Shown: positions 26,954 through 36,203 of the stretch, one piece after another | How the letters are laid out: every line of letters starts with the position of its first letter | How positions within the stretch are numbered: the first letter of the stretch is position 1 | From: Burkholderiales bacterium | Lineage (GTDB): Bacteria; Pseudomonadota; Gammaproteobacteria; Burkholderiales; Burkholderiaceae_E | NCBI GenBank assembly: GCA_003577305.1 | Contig: QEVL01000012.1 | Coordinates: 1-64,000, forward strand | Reading direction: 5' to 3' | DNA: 64,000 bases | Notes under the pieces: generated by a model | Told to the model about the DNA's origin: nothing | What the model saw: only the letters and a program-made list of their open reading frames with translations | Databases searched by the model: none | Program-made: the position numbers and the translations under genes

Positions 26954-28504
26954 TCAGCCGCCAGCGGGCGTGCCGGCGACCAGGCGCCGCACTTCCTCGC
27001 GACGGACCTTGCCGAGCGCCGTCTTGGGCAGCGCATCGACGAAGAGCACCCGCTTCGGGTGCTTGAAGCGGGCGATGCGTCCTTCGAGCAGGCCGAGCAC
27101 GGCGGTTTCGTCGAGGCGGCGGCCCGCGCGCGGGGCGACGACCGCGACCGCGATCTCTCCCCAGCGGCGGTCGGGCCAGCCCACCACCGAGGCCTCGGCG
27201 ATGTCGGGCGACTCGGTGAGCACGTTCTCGATCTCGGCCGGATAGATGTTCTCCCCGCCCGAGATGATCATTTCCTTGCGCCGGCCGTCGACGTAGAGGA
27301 AACCCTCGGCGTCCAGGTGCCCCATGTCGCCGGTGTGGAACCAGCCGTCGACCAGCACCGCCGCTGTGGCCTGCGGCGCGTTCCAGTAGCCGCTCATCAG
27401 GTTCGGACCGCGCACCAGGATCTCGCCGGTGGCGCCCTGCGCGACCTCGCGGTCGTCGTCGCCGACGATGCGCAGTTCGCAGTGCGCGGCCGCCCGGCCT
27501 GCCGAGCCCGCCTTGCGAAAGGCGTCCTGCGCCTGCTGGCAGGCGGCGATCGGGCAGGTTTCGGTGGCGCCGTAGACCTGCACCAGCGGCACGCCGCGCG
27601 CGTGCACCGCACGGATCAGGCGCTCGGGCACGATCATCGAGCCGGTGGTGATCATGCGCAGGCTCGAAAGATCGGCGCCGTTCCAGCGCGGGTGCGCGAG
27701 CATCGCTTCGAGCTGCGCGGGCACCAGCACGGTGAGCGTGATGCGCTCGCGCTCGATCGCATCGAAGGTGGCCTCGACCTCGAACTTCGGATGCAGCACC
27801 ACGGTGCAGCCCGTCTGCAGCGCCGGCGTCGTCTGGTTGTTCAGTCCGCCCACGTGAAACAGCGGCAGCGTGGTGAGCACGCGATCGTCTTCGGTGAGCT
27901 CGTGCATCGCCGCGCTGTTCAGCGCATTCCAGGCGATCGCGTCCTGCGTGAGCACGACGCCCTTGGGCTTGCCGGTGGAACCCGACGTGTAGCAGACGAG
28001 CAGCGCAGCGTGCGGATCGGGGTCGCACTCGCCCGCATCGTGGATGGCGGCCGGCGTGGCGCCGTGCGCTGCGGTGCGCGACAGGAATGCGTTCCAGCCG
28101 GTCCAGCCGGGCGCGGGCTCGCCGATTGCGACCGCGGCATCGGGGCCGAGCGGGGCGCGCAGCGCTTCGGCGTGTTCGACGAACTGCGATTCGACGAACA
28201 GCAGCGACGGCGGGCAATCGGAGAGGATCTGCCGGTGTTCGGGCGCGGCAAGCCGCCAGTTCAGCGGCAGGAAAATCGCGCCCACGCGCGCGCAGGCGAA
28301 CAGCAGCGCGATCTCTTCGGGGCTGTTCAGGCCCAGGTATGCAACGCAGCTTCCGCGTCGCACGCCCGCGGCGGCCAGCGCCGCCGCGCAGCGGTCGATC
28401 GACTGCGCGAGCGCCGCGTAACTCGAGTCGCGCCCGGGAAAGCGGATCGCCAGCCGCGCGGGATGGCGCCCCGCGTGATGGTGGATCCATTCGTGCATCT
28501 GCAT
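26954..28504 (-). CDS. iaaB: AMP-forming acyl-CoA ligase, probable indoleacetate-CoA ligase
   Basis: A 516-residue member of the ANL superfamily. The ATP-binding P-loop is CYTSGSTGKPKGVVLT (about 173-188), followed by YGATETC (A5), the hinge GWFHTGDMGHLDAEGF and DGRRKEMIISGGENIYPAEIE, and the C-terminal Lys in LPKTALGKVRREEVR. The start opens MQMHEWIHHHAGRHPARLAIRF. Within this operon the most likely substrate is indoleacetate (IaaB in Aromatoleum), making indoleacetyl-CoA; by sequence alone the acid cannot be named. It is separated from hyuA by 17 bases. Confidence 0.78.
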   Translation of the reverse strand: MQMHEWIHHHAGRHPARLAIRFPGRDSSYAALAQSIDRCAAALAAAGVRRGSCVAYLGLNSPEEIALLFACARVGAIFLPLNWRLAAPEHRQILSDCPPSLLFVESQFVEHAEALRAPLGPDAAVAIGEPAPGWTGWNAFLSRTAAHGATPAAIHDAGECDPDPHAALLVCYTSGSTGKPKGVVLTQDAIAWNALNSAAMHELTEDDRVLTTLPLFHVGGLNNQTTPALQTGCTVVLHPKFEVEATFDAIERERITLTVLVPAQLEAMLAHPRWNGADLSSLRMITTGSMIVPERLIRAVHARGVPLVQVYGATETCPIAACQQAQDAFRKAGSAGRAAAHCELRIVGDDDREVAQGATGEILVRGPNLMSGYWNAPQATAAVLVDGWFHTGDMGHLDAEGFLYVDGRRKEMIISGGENIYPAEIENVLTESPDIAEASVVGWPDRRWGEIAVAVVAPRAGRRLDETAVLGLLEGRIARFKHPKRVLFVDALPKTALGKVRREEVRRLVAGTPAGG

Positions 28505-28530
28505 CGTCGCGCTCCGCCGCGCCGCACCGC

Positions 28531-29736
28531 TCAGGCGTCCGCGACCTCGAGCACCACCGCCATCGCGGTGTCGCCGGCCGCGCAGCCGGTGAACAGCCCG
28601 AAACCGCCGCCGCGGATCGCGAGCTCCTCGATCAGTTCGATGATCGAGCGCGTGCCCATCGGCGCCTGCGGATGACCCCAGACGAGCGAGCAGCCGTAGT
28701 TGTTCATCGATTGCAGGTCGGCGCCGGTTTCCTTCGCGAAGTACAGGTCGTTGACCGCGAACGGGTTGTGCGTCTTGATCGCCGCCATCTGCGCGATCGA
28801 TCGGCCGGCCTGCGCGAGCGCGCGCTGCGCGGCCGGCACCGTCGCCTCGGGCATGTGCGCGAGCGCGGCGCGCGCCAACCCGAAGCCGTGCAGCCGCACC
28901 GCGATCTTCGGGTCGCTGGAGAGCTCGCGTGCGCGCTCGGCGCTGGCGACGATGATCGCGGCGTTGCCGTCGGCCGGATGGGTCTGGCCGCCGTAGGTGA
29001 TCGTGCCCCCCCTGGCGACCGGCTCGAGCCGCGCCAGCCCCTCGGGCGTGGAACGCGAGACGCCTTCGTCGGCTTCGAGCGTGCCGGCACTCTTGCGGTA
29101 GTTCGGTGCCGGCACGTCGAAGGGCAGCGTCATGAAGCGCCTGAGGAACGCAGCATCGTCGGCCAGCGCATCGCGGTACTGCTCCTCGCGCCGCAGCACC
29201 ACTTCGTGCTGCGCCGCGGTCGCGATGCCGTGCTTCTTCGCGACGTTCTCGGCGGTGGTCAGCATCGCGTGCGGACCGAGCGGGTCGCAGTTGAAGTTGT
29301 CCATCACCCAGTCTTCGGCGGCGCCGGTGCCGCCGGGGCCGCGCGGGTTGGGGTAATAGAGGTGCGGGCCGTTCGAGGTGCGGTCGCAGTTGATCGCCAG
29401 CGCGACGCCGGCCATGCCGACCTCGATTTCCTGCGCGGCCGCCAGCAGCGTGCGCACGCCGGTGGCGCAGGCCTGCATCAGCGTGGGGCCGCCGACGTGC
29501 CCGGCGCCGAGCAGTCCGGTGAGCCAGGGCAGCCCGTAGAACGAATGCTTCTGCGGCACCGAGAAGCCGAGCACGCCGTAGTCGAGCGCCGTCGGGTCGA
29601 TGCGCCGTTTCGCAAGCTCGGCGCGCGCCACGTGCGCCGCGAACTCGACGCTGTTCAGGTTCGCGAAGCTGCCCTGCCAGCGCGCGAACGGCGTGCTCCA
29701 GTAGGCGCCGTAGGGGATCTGTGCCTTGTAGGGCAT
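28531..29736 (-). CDS. Thiolase family protein
   Basis: A 401-residue thiolase. The acyl-accepting Cys is Cys90 in LMQACATGVRTLL, the conserved His is in WGHPQAP (His355) and the second Cys is Cys385 in FTGCAAGDTAMA. THNPFAVND provides the usual N-terminal active-site Asn/His region. The ATG at 29736 follows GGGAGG. It is the first enzyme gene after the GntR regulator. In the proposed route it cleaves 3-(2-aminophenyl)-3-oxopropionyl-CoA into 2-aminobenzoyl-CoA and acetyl-CoA. Confidence 0.9.
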   Translation of the reverse strand: MPYKAQIPYGAYWSTPFARWQGSFANLNSVEFAAHVARAELAKRRIDPTALDYGVLGFSVPQKHSFYGLPWLTGLLGAGHVGGPTLMQACATGVRTLLAAAQEIEVGMAGVALAINCDRTSNGPHLYYPNPRGPGGTGAAEDWVMDNFNCDPLGPHAMLTTAENVAKKHGIATAAQHEVVLRREEQYRDALADDAAFLRRFMTLPFDVPAPNYRKSAGTLEADEGVSRSTPEGLARLEPVARGGTITYGGQTHPADGNAAIIVASAERARELSSDPKIAVRLHGFGLARAALAHMPEATVPAAQRALAQAGRSIAQMAAIKTHNPFAVNDLYFAKETGADLQSMNNYGCSLVWGHPQAPMGTRSIIELIEELAIRGGGFGLFTGCAAGDTAMAVVLEVADA

Positions 29737-29755
29737 GGGGGCCTCCCGGTGGATG

Positions 29756-30430
29756 TCAGGTCTTGTCGAGGCCGATCGCGGTGACGAAAGCGCGCCTGGC
29801 CTCGACCAGGTGCGCATGCGTCGCCGCGGCGGCAGCGTCTCCGTCGCCGGCACGCAGCGCCGCGGTCAGGCGCTCGAAGCCTGCGAGCACGATGGCACGG
29901 ATGCCGGCGTCGTCCAGCGTGAGTGCACGGATGCGCTGCATGTGGTCGGCGTATTGCTCGATCACTTTCACCAGCCGCCGGTTGGGCACCAGCGCGAGCC
30001 AGGCGCTGCGGAAGCGCACGTGGCTTTCGCGAAAGGCGGCGGCGTCGCCGGCGCGGTGCGCAGCGCGCGCCTCGGCGAGCGCCGCCTCGATCGGCGCGCG
30101 CACCCGCGGGTCGGCGCTGCGTTCGGCCACGCGGCGGGTTGCCGGCGGCTCGATCAGGAAGCGCACTTCGTAGATGTCGTCGACGTCGGCGAGCGTGAGT
30201 TCGGGCACCATGTAGCTGCGCCCGCCCGAGACCAGCAGCCCTTCGCTCGCCAGCCGCGCGAGTGCCTCGCGCACCGGCGTGCGCGAGACGCCCAGCTGCG
30301 TGGCGAGTTGCACTTCCTGCAGCGGTTGGCCTGCCCGGATCGCGCCGTCGCGCAGGTAGGCGCGCAGCGTGTCGTAGACCTGCGCGCCCAGGGCGACGGG
30401 ACGATCGACAGGTTCGAGCGACGGAACCAC
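29756..30430 (-). CDS. GntR-family regulator (FCD/FadR subfamily)
   Basis: A 224-residue protein: GntR winged helix-turn-helix (about 15-75: QVYDTLRAYLRDGAIRAGQPLQEVQLATQLGVSRTPVREAL) followed by an all-helical FCD ligand domain (about 85-215; DDIYEVRFLIEPPATR). GTG at 30430 is preferred since GGAGGTG lies 5-6 bases before it; an ATG 20 codons upstream would start within the putative operator and promoter. It heads the 18-gene run and is 19 bases before the thiolase, so it likely senses a pathway CoA ester or indoleacetate and controls its own operon (inference). Confidence 0.88.
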   Translation of the reverse strand: MVPSLEPVDRPVALGAQVYDTLRAYLRDGAIRAGQPLQEVQLATQLGVSRTPVREALARLASEGLLVSGGRSYMVPELTLADVDDIYEVRFLIEPPATRRVAERSADPRVRAPIEAALAEARAAHRAGDAAAFRESHVRFRSAWLALVPNRRLVKVIEQYADHMQRIRALTLDDAGIRAIVLAGFERLTAALRAGDGDAAAAATHAHLVEARRAFVTAIGLDKT

Positions 30431-30468
30431 GGCGCACCTCCACCGCACGTGGCGGCCGGAAATCGGAT

Positions 30469-30492
30469 GTGTGCTGGATACTGTATACACAC
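30469..30492. promoter_or_regulatory. Palindromic operator candidate upstream of the GntR-led operon
   Basis: Nested symmetry: an inner perfect palindrome ATAC-T-GTAT (30478-30486) lies inside outer arms GTGTG (30469-30473) and CACAC (30488-30492). FCD-type GntR regulators commonly bind short palindromes of this ATAC/GTAT style. It lies 39-62 bases upstream of the GntR GTG codon, between that gene and the divergent ligase gene, so it could control both. No binding evidence is available. Confidence 0.5.
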
Positions 30493-30619
30493 TCTATTCC
30501 TCGGGCAATGCGCTGTAAAGCAGTCGTCGTCGGCGTCGAGCGCGCAGTGCGCTGGCGGCGAGGCTGCCGCTGCGGCGATAGACTCGAACACCGCGACGAA
30601 ACGAGGAGGCGCGAGGCCC

Positions 30620-32704
30620 ATGTCGACCCCGGAAGTGCTCTGGCGACCGAGCCGCGAGCGGATCGCGCGCGCCGGCATCACGCGTTACCGCGACTGGCTG
30701 CGGCAGACCCGTGGCCTCGCTTTCGCCGACTACGAGGCGCTCTGGGCCTGGTCGGTCGAGCACCTCGAGGATTTCTGGGAGTCGTTCCATCAGTGGGCCG
30801 GCGTGATCGCGCACACCCCGCATTCGAGAGTGCTGTCGGCACGCGAGATGCCCGGCGCGCGCTGGTTCGAAGGCGAAACGCTCAATTACGCCGAGCACCT
30901 GCTCGCCCCGGCGCGGGTGCGCGCGCACACCGAGCGCCCGGCGCTGGTGTTCGAGTCGGAGCTGCGGCCGCGCACCGAGATCGGCTGGGACCGGCTGCGC
31001 GCCGAAACCGGTGCGCTCACCGCGACGCTGAAGCGGCTCGGAGTCGCGCCGGGCGATCGCTGCGTCTCGTACATGCCGAACATCCCGCAGACGGTGGTCG
31101 CGCTCCTGGCCACCGCGAGCCTGGGCGCGATCTGGTCGAGTTCGTCGCCCGACATGGGTCCGGTGAGCGTGCTCGACCGCTTCCGGCAGATCGAGCCGAA
31201 AGTGCTGTTCGCGGTCGACGGCTATCGCTACGGCGGCAAGGATTTCGACCGGTGCGACGTGGTTCGCGAACTCGTGCGCCAACTGCCGAGCGTGCGTGCG
31301 GTCGTCTTCGTGCCCTGTCTCGACCCTGCGGCGAGCCTCGGCGCGGTGGGCGCGCCAGGCGCGGCGGTCGAGGTCGTGAGCTGGTCGGACGCGCTCGCTG
31401 ATGCCGCCGACTGCGTGTTCACGCCGGTGCCTTTCGACCATCCGCTGTGGATCGTCTATTCGTCGGGCACCACCGGCATGCCCAAGCCGATCGTGCACGG
31501 CCACGGCGGCTTCGTGCTCGAGACGCTCAAGACCAACCTGCTGCACCTCGACGTCGGCGAGGACGACCGTTTCTTCTGGTTCTCCTCGACCGGCTGGATC
31601 ATGTGGAACCTTTGGGTGTCCACGCTGATGACCGGCGCGACGCTGCTGCAGTTCGACGGCAACCCGGGATTCCCCGACCTGGGCAGGCTGTGGCGGCTCG
31701 CCGAGCGCGAACGACTCACTTTCCTGGGCATCAGCCCGGCGTTCGTCTCGCTGTGCATGAAGGCGGGCATGAAGCCGCGCGAGCAGTTCGACCTGTCGGC
31801 GCTGCGCGCGATCGGATCGACCGGCTCGCCGCTCACCGAGGAAGCGTATCGCTGGATCTACTCGTCGGTGCACCCCGACGTGCTGCTCGCGTCGATCTCG
31901 GGCGGCACCGACCCGGGCTGCGCGTTCCTGACCGCGTGCCCGATCCTGCCCGTGCACGCCGGCGAGATGCAGTGCCGCACGCTGGGCGGCGCGATCCACG
32001 CGTACGGCGACGACGGCCGGCCGCTGCTCGGTGAAGTGGGCGAACTCGTGTGCACCGCGCCGATGCCGTCGATGCCCTTGTACTTCTGGGGGGACACCGA
32101 TGGCCGCCGCTACTTCGAGAGCTACTTCGACGTCTTTCCGGGGCCGCCCAACGTGTGGCGCCACGGCGACTGGCTCGAGCTCACGCCGCGCGCCGAGTCG
32201 GTGACCGCGACGATCTACGGCCGCTCCGACTCCACCATCAACCGGCACGGCATTCGCATGGGCACGAGCGAGCTGTACCGGGTAGTCGAGGAATTCGAAG
32301 AAGTCGCCGACTCGCTCGTCGTCGACCTGGAGTACCTGGGTCGCGACTCGTTCCTCGCGCTGTTCGTCGTGCTGCGGGAACCCGGATCGACGATCGCCGG
32401 CATCGGAGCGAAGGGTCCGGCCAGCGACGGCGCGTCGGCCGCGCGCGGGGAAACGGGCGTGGAACCCGCTCTGCGCCAGCGCCTCCTCGACGCGCTGCGC
32501 ACGCGGTTGTCGGCGCGGCACGTGCCCAACGAGGTCTATGCGATTCCCGAGGTGCCGCGCACGATGTCGGGCAAGAAGCTCGAGGTGCCGGTGCGCAAGA
32601 TCCTGCTCGGGCGACCCGTCGAGCAGTCGGTCAACCGCGACTCGATGGCCAATCCGGCGTCGATCGACTGGTTCGTCGCGTTCGCGGCCGCTCGCGGCGC
32701 CTGA
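30620..32704 (+). CDS. Acetoacetate-CoA ligase (acetoacetyl-CoA synthetase)
   Basis: A 694-residue ANL-superfamily ligase of the acetoacetyl-CoA synthetase type. It has the long N-terminal region typical of that group (TRYRDWLRQTRGLAFADYEALWAWSVEHLEDFW), P-loop YSSGTTGMPKPIVH, FWFSSTGWIMWNLW, GSTGSPLTEEAYRWIY, the GRSDSTINRHGIRMGTSELYRVVE hinge, and VPRTMSGKKLEVPVRKIL with the catalytic Lys. It is slightly longer than usual because of a Gly/Ala-rich insert near residues 595-618. The ATG at 30620 follows AGGAGG. It is divergent from the GntR-led operon and shares its 189-base control region; it could activate acetoacetate or another small oxoacid. Confidence 0.88.
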   Translation: MSTPEVLWRPSRERIARAGITRYRDWLRQTRGLAFADYEALWAWSVEHLEDFWESFHQWAGVIAHTPHSRVLSAREMPGARWFEGETLNYAEHLLAPARVRAHTERPALVFESELRPRTEIGWDRLRAETGALTATLKRLGVAPGDRCVSYMPNIPQTVVALLATASLGAIWSSSSPDMGPVSVLDRFRQIEPKVLFAVDGYRYGGKDFDRCDVVRELVRQLPSVRAVVFVPCLDPAASLGAVGAPGAAVEVVSWSDALADAADCVFTPVPFDHPLWIVYSSGTTGMPKPIVHGHGGFVLETLKTNLLHLDVGEDDRFFWFSSTGWIMWNLWVSTLMTGATLLQFDGNPGFPDLGRLWRLAERERLTFLGISPAFVSLCMKAGMKPREQFDLSALRAIGSTGSPLTEEAYRWIYSSVHPDVLLASISGGTDPGCAFLTACPILPVHAGEMQCRTLGGAIHAYGDDGRPLLGEVGELVCTAPMPSMPLYFWGDTDGRRYFESYFDVFPGPPNVWRHGDWLELTPRAESVTATIYGRSDSTINRHGIRMGTSELYRVVEEFEEVADSLVVDLEYLGRDSFLALFVVLREPGSTIAGIGAKGPASDGASAARGETGVEPALRQRLLDALRTRLSARHVPNEVYAIPEVPRTMSGKKLEVPVRKILLGRPVEQSVNRDSMANPASIDWFVAFAAARGA

Positions 32705-32781
32705 GCCTCCGTCGCCAGCGCCTGCAACGCACGCACGGGCGCGCCGGCGCATGTGCGTGCACGAGTGCCGCTCGACGAGAC

Positions 32782-33717
32782 CTACTGTGTCTGCGTTGGC
32801 GCCTGCATTGCGCTCGCGGTGCGCAGCGCGATGCGCGCAAGGCGCGTGACCACGCTGACGAGCGCGGCCTCGGCCTGCTCGAACAGCGTGCCCGTGGCCG
32901 CACCCATCACGGCCTCGAGCTCCTCGCTCAGCGCCTCGAGCGGCCTCTGCGCGGCCACCAGCAGGGGCACCGGATCGTCGGTGTCGGGAACGGGTGCCGG
33001 CGGGCGGGCGGCGCTCGCCGCGGGATGCGACGGCGTCTCGAGCAGTGCCTCGAGCAGGCGGGCACTCTCGCCGTCGCCCGCCTGTCGGAGCCGCGCGGCG
33101 AGCGCGCGGTGGGCCTGCGCGATCGCCGCCTCGCGCCTGGCGAGCAAAGCGTTCAGCGCTTCGGCCGACGTGATCGGCGCCGCTTCGGACAATGGCTCCT
33201 CGCGCGCGGCACGCCGCTCGCGATGCCAGGCTTCGCGGCGCCAGCGCCGCATCACCGCCGCGTGACCCAGCTCCTCGATGCCCAGGCGCTCGGCCTGCGC
33301 CCTGACGCGCGAATCGGTCGCGCGCGCGGCCAGATAGCTGTAGAGCGCGAACGCGCGCTTCTCGTTGTCGACCGCGATCGCGAACGCGCGATAGGGCGTG
33401 AGCAGCGCGCTGCCGGAAATCTCGTCCCAGGAATCCGACAGTTCGGCGGGCAACTGCCAATCGAACCTGCCAGGCTCGGCAACGGCTTCGCCAAGGCCGG
33501 CCGCCCATCGCGCGACCTCGTCGGCGTGGCGGCGCTCTTCCTCGAGCATGACACGAAAGGCTGCGGCAGTGGCAGCGTCGCCGCGGCGCTCCATCGTGTC
33601 GGCGAGCGCCGCATAGCGCTTCATCGATTCACGTTCGATCGCGTTGGCGATACCCACCAGCAGCGCCATGCTCACCGACTGGATCTCGGGGTCGCGCATG
33701 AGCAGCGACGCGCGCAT
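32782..33717 (-). CDS. Ferritin-like / rubrerythrin-type diiron protein
   Basis: A 311-residue protein whose first about 165 residues look like a four-helix ferritin-like bundle with carboxylate and His ligand candidates: IERESMKRY, MLEEERRHADEV, VDNEKRAFALYSYLA and LGIEELGHAAVM. The C-terminal half (170-311) is helical, Ala/Arg/Glu-rich and not recognised. No rubredoxin-like Cys pairs are seen, so it is not a full rubrerythrin. It is transcribed away from nosR across a 100-base intergenic region containing a putative FNR-type site. A role in iron or oxidative stress handling beside denitrification is speculation. Confidence 0.75.
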   Translation of the reverse strand: MRASLLMRDPEIQSVSMALLVGIANAIERESMKRYAALADTMERRGDAATAAAFRVMLEEERRHADEVARWAAGLGEAVAEPGRFDWQLPAELSDSWDEISGSALLTPYRAFAIAVDNEKRAFALYSYLAARATDSRVRAQAERLGIEELGHAAVMRRWRREAWHRERRAAREEPLSEAAPITSAEALNALLARREAAIAQAHRALAARLRQAGDGESARLLEALLETPSHPAASAARPPAPVPDTDDPVPLLVAAQRPLEALSEELEAVMGAATGTLFEQAEAALVSVVTRLARIALRTASAMQAPTQTQ

Positions 33718-33744
33718 CGTCCGGCCTCCCTGATGTGATGCATC

Positions 33745-33785
33745 TTGACCATGAGCAAACGGAGTCTGCGGTCAACTGGAATAAT
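33745..33785 (+). promoter_or_regulatory. Putative FNR/NNR-type site and -10 element upstream of nosR
   Basis: TTGACCATGAGCAA (33745-33758) is an imperfect match to the FNR-type consensus TTGAT-N4-ATCAA and one mismatch from the NnrR-like TTGC-N6-GCAA. AATAAT (33780-33785) fits a -10 box. A start about 7 bases after it (near 33792) would put the centre of the site at about -41, the classic position for activation by FNR-family proteins. This is consistent with anaerobic or NO-dependent nos expression but is unproven. Confidence 0.45.
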
Positions 33786-33817
33786 CGCATGAAGCAGAAC
33801 ATTTCCGGGGATCCGAT

Positions 33818-36133
33818 TTGTCCGTCTCCCGCGCTCGTGCGACGGTCGTGGCGATCGTCGCGCGCGCCCTCGTTGCCGTCGCGTTGCTCGGCTCGACCGT
33901 GGTGGCGGCGGCGCAACCCGTCGCGGCGAATCTCGCACGGTTTCTTGTTGGGCTCAACGCCTCGGAGGTGGTGCCGGGTGCCGACCGGTTCGGCCCGGTG
34001 CAGTCCGATCCCGCGGTGGCGCCAGCGTACCGCGGCGATGCGCTGGTCGGCTATGCGTACCTGAACTCCCGGCACGTCGATGCGGTCGGTTATTCGGGCA
34101 AGCCGATCCACATCGTGGTGGGCCTCGACCTCGAAGGCACGATCGTCGGTGCGAAACTGGTCGCGCACAGCGAGCCGATCGTCCTGATCGGCATTCCCGA
34201 GAAGCGCGTCGTCGCCTACCTGGCGCACTTCGTCGGCTACAACCCGCTTCGCGCTGCCGCCGAGGGGCGCGGGCCGCCGCAGGCCGATATCGTCAGCGGT
34301 GCCACCGTGACCGTGCTGGTGATGGGAGAGAGCGTCGTGCGCTCGGCGGTGCGCGTCGCGCGGGCGCTGCATCTCGGCACTGCTGCGGCCGGGGTACAGG
34401 CCGCGACCCGCGTGATCGACCCGCAGGCCGGCACGATCGCCGACTGGCCGACACTGCTGCGCGAGGGCGCGGTGCACCGCCTGCGGCTGACGATCGGCGA
34501 CGTGAACAAGGCTTTCGTCGCTACCGGCAACAAGGCGGCGGCCGCGCGACCCGAACCCGGTGCGGCCGACGAGACCTTCATCGACCTCTACGCCGCGCTG
34601 GTCTCGCAACCGGCCATCGGGCGCAGCCTGCTCGGCGACGACGAGTACGCGAGCGTCGTGCGCATGCTCGCGCCCGGCCAGCAGGCGATCCTGGTGGCCG
34701 GCGACGGCCTGTATTCGTTCAAGGGCTCGGGCTACGTGCGCGGCGGCATCTTCGATCGCATCGAGTTGCTGCAGGGTGCCGAGACGATCCGCTTTCGTGA
34801 CTACCTGCATCGCCGCGTCGGCGACCTGCGCGCCGCCGGCGCGCCGACACTGCGGGAGATCGGCGTCTTCGTCGTCCCGCCCGGGTCCGAATTCGATCCG
34901 GCGGCGCCGTGGCGCCTGCAATTGCTCATCCAGCGCCCGGTGGGCGCGCTCGAGAAGGCCTTCGTGTCGTTCGATCTCGATTACCGCCTGCCCGAACGCT
35001 ACACGAAGACCGTGCCGGTGCCGGCAGTCGCGCCCGTCACGCCGGCACAGCCGCATGCGCCGGCCGCAACACCGGCGCAAGCGGCGGCAACCGCGGCCGC
35101 TGACGCGGCGACCCAGGGCGCGGCAACGGCCGCATCCGCGCCCACGCAGGCGGCGGTGCCATCCGACGAACCGCACGAGCCGCTATGGATGCGCATCTGG
35201 CGCAGCAGGGTCGCGGCGCTGGCGATGCTGGGCGTGATGCTGGGCGTGCTCACGCTGATCTTCTTCTTCCAGGACGTGCTGGTCGCGCGCGAGCGGCTGT
35301 TCGACCGCGTGCGCCTGGTCTACCTGCTGGCGACGCTGTTCTGGCTGGGCTGGGTCGCGCAGGCGCAGTTGTCGGTGGTCAACGTGCTCACTTTCGCCAA
35401 CGCGCTGCGCTCGGGCTTCGAATGGTCGCAGTTCCTCATCGATCCGCTGATCTTCGTGCTGTGGTGCTCGGTGGCGGCGGCGCTGCTGTTCTGGGGGCGC
35501 GGGCCTTTCTGCGGCTGGCTGTGTCCGTTCGGCGCGCTCCAGGAACTCTCCAATCGCGCGGCCAGGCTGCTGAAGGTGCCGCAACTGAAGATGCCCTGGG
35601 CGATCCACGAACGCTTGTGGCCGATCAAGTACATCGTCTTTCTCGGCCTGTTCGGCGTTTCGCTCGGTTCGCTGGCCTGGGCCGAACTGCTCGCCGAGAT
35701 CGAGCCGTTCAAGACCGCGATCGTGCTGCGCTTCGTGCGCCAATGGTGGTTCGTCGCGTTCGCGCTCGCGTTGCTTGCCGCGGGCCTGTTCGTCGAACGC
35801 TTCTTCTGCCGCTACCTGTGCCCGCTGGGCGCCGCGCTGGCCATTCCCGGGCGCATGCGCATGTTCGACTGGCTGAAGCGCTATCGCGAGTGCGGCAACC
35901 CGTGCATGCGCTGCTTCAACGAGTGCCCGGTCGAGGCGATCCATCCGGAGGGGCACATCAATCCGAACGAGTGCATCTCGTGCCTGCATTGCCAGGTGCT
36001 GTACCGGCACGACTACAAGTGCCCGGTGCGCGTGCAGCGCCGGCTCAAGCGCGAGAAGCGGGCAGCGATGGCGGCAACGCCCGCGGCCCGCACCGGCGGC
36101 AGCGGGTCCGCGATCGCGGGCCCGACCGTTTGA
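33818..36133 (+). CDS. nosR: NosR, membrane flavo-iron-sulfur protein for N2O reduction
   Basis: A 771-residue NosR. Order: N-terminal membrane/signal segment (about 1-32); periplasmic FMN-binding domain (about 90-190, with the flavinylation-type [13 protein letters not shown] motif, Thr linked to FMN by ApbE); a further periplasmic region; an Ala/Pro/Gln-rich linker (about 400-445); several membrane helices with [10 protein letters not shown] and [11 protein letters not shown] motifs; and a cytoplasmic pair of 4Fe-4S clusters ([17 protein letters not shown] and [18 protein letters not shown]). It is needed for electron delivery to, and expression or maturation of, NosZ. The start is TTG, preceded by a GGGG stretch; no ATG in frame lies upstream. 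First gene of nosRZDFYLX. Confidence 0.93.
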   Translation: MSVSRARATVVAIVARALVAVALLGSTVVAAAQPVAANLARFLVGLNASEVVPGADRFGPVQSDPAVAPAYRGDALVGYAYLNSRHVDAVGYSGKPIHIVVGLDLEGTIVGAKLVAHSEPIVLIGIPEKRVVAYLAHFVGYNPLRAAAEGRGPPQADIVSGATVTVLVMGESVVRSAVRVARALHLGTAAAGVQAATRVIDPQAGTIADWPTLLREGAVHRLRLTIGDVNKAFVATGNKAAAARPEPGAADETFIDLYAALVSQPAIGRSLLGDDEYASVVRMLAPGQQAILVAGDGLYSFKGSGYVRGGIFDRIELLQGAETIRFRDYLHRRVGDLRAAGAPTLREIGVFVVPPGSEFDPAAPWRLQLLIQRPVGALEKAFVSFDLDYRLPERYTKTVPVPAVAPVTPAQPHAPAATPAQAAATAAADAATQGAATAASAPTQAAVPSDEPHEPLWMRIWRSRVAALAMLGVMLGVLTLIFFFQDVLVARERLFDRVRLVYLLATLFWLGWVAQAQLSVVNVLTFANALRSGFEWSQFLIDPLIFVLWCSVAAALLFWGRGPFCGWLCPFGALQELSNRAARLLKVPQLKMPWAIHERLWPIKYIVFLGLFGVSLGSLAWAELLAEIEPFKTAIVLRFVRQWWFVAFALALLAAGLFVERFFCRYLCPLGAALAIPGRMRMFDWLKRYRECGNPCMRCFNECPVEAIHPEGHINPNECISCLHCQVLYRHDYKCPVRVQRRLKREKRAAMAATPAARTGGSGSAIAGPTV

Positions 36134-36203
36134 ACGGGCATCGGCACGATGTCCAGGTCCCGGGCGCGCGAAGCGCGCTCCAACCGACAGGGGAGGTCGA
36201 GAA

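Noticed and set aside
23211-27245. Plus-strand open frame of over 1300 codons opposite the hydantoinase genes
   Set aside because: Antisense shadow of hyuA/hyuB with no recognisable motif and no ribosome site.
30494-33508. Minus-strand 1000-codon frame over the acetoacetyl-CoA synthetase
   Set aside because: Composition typical of an antisense GC-rich frame; the plus strand carries all ligase motifs.
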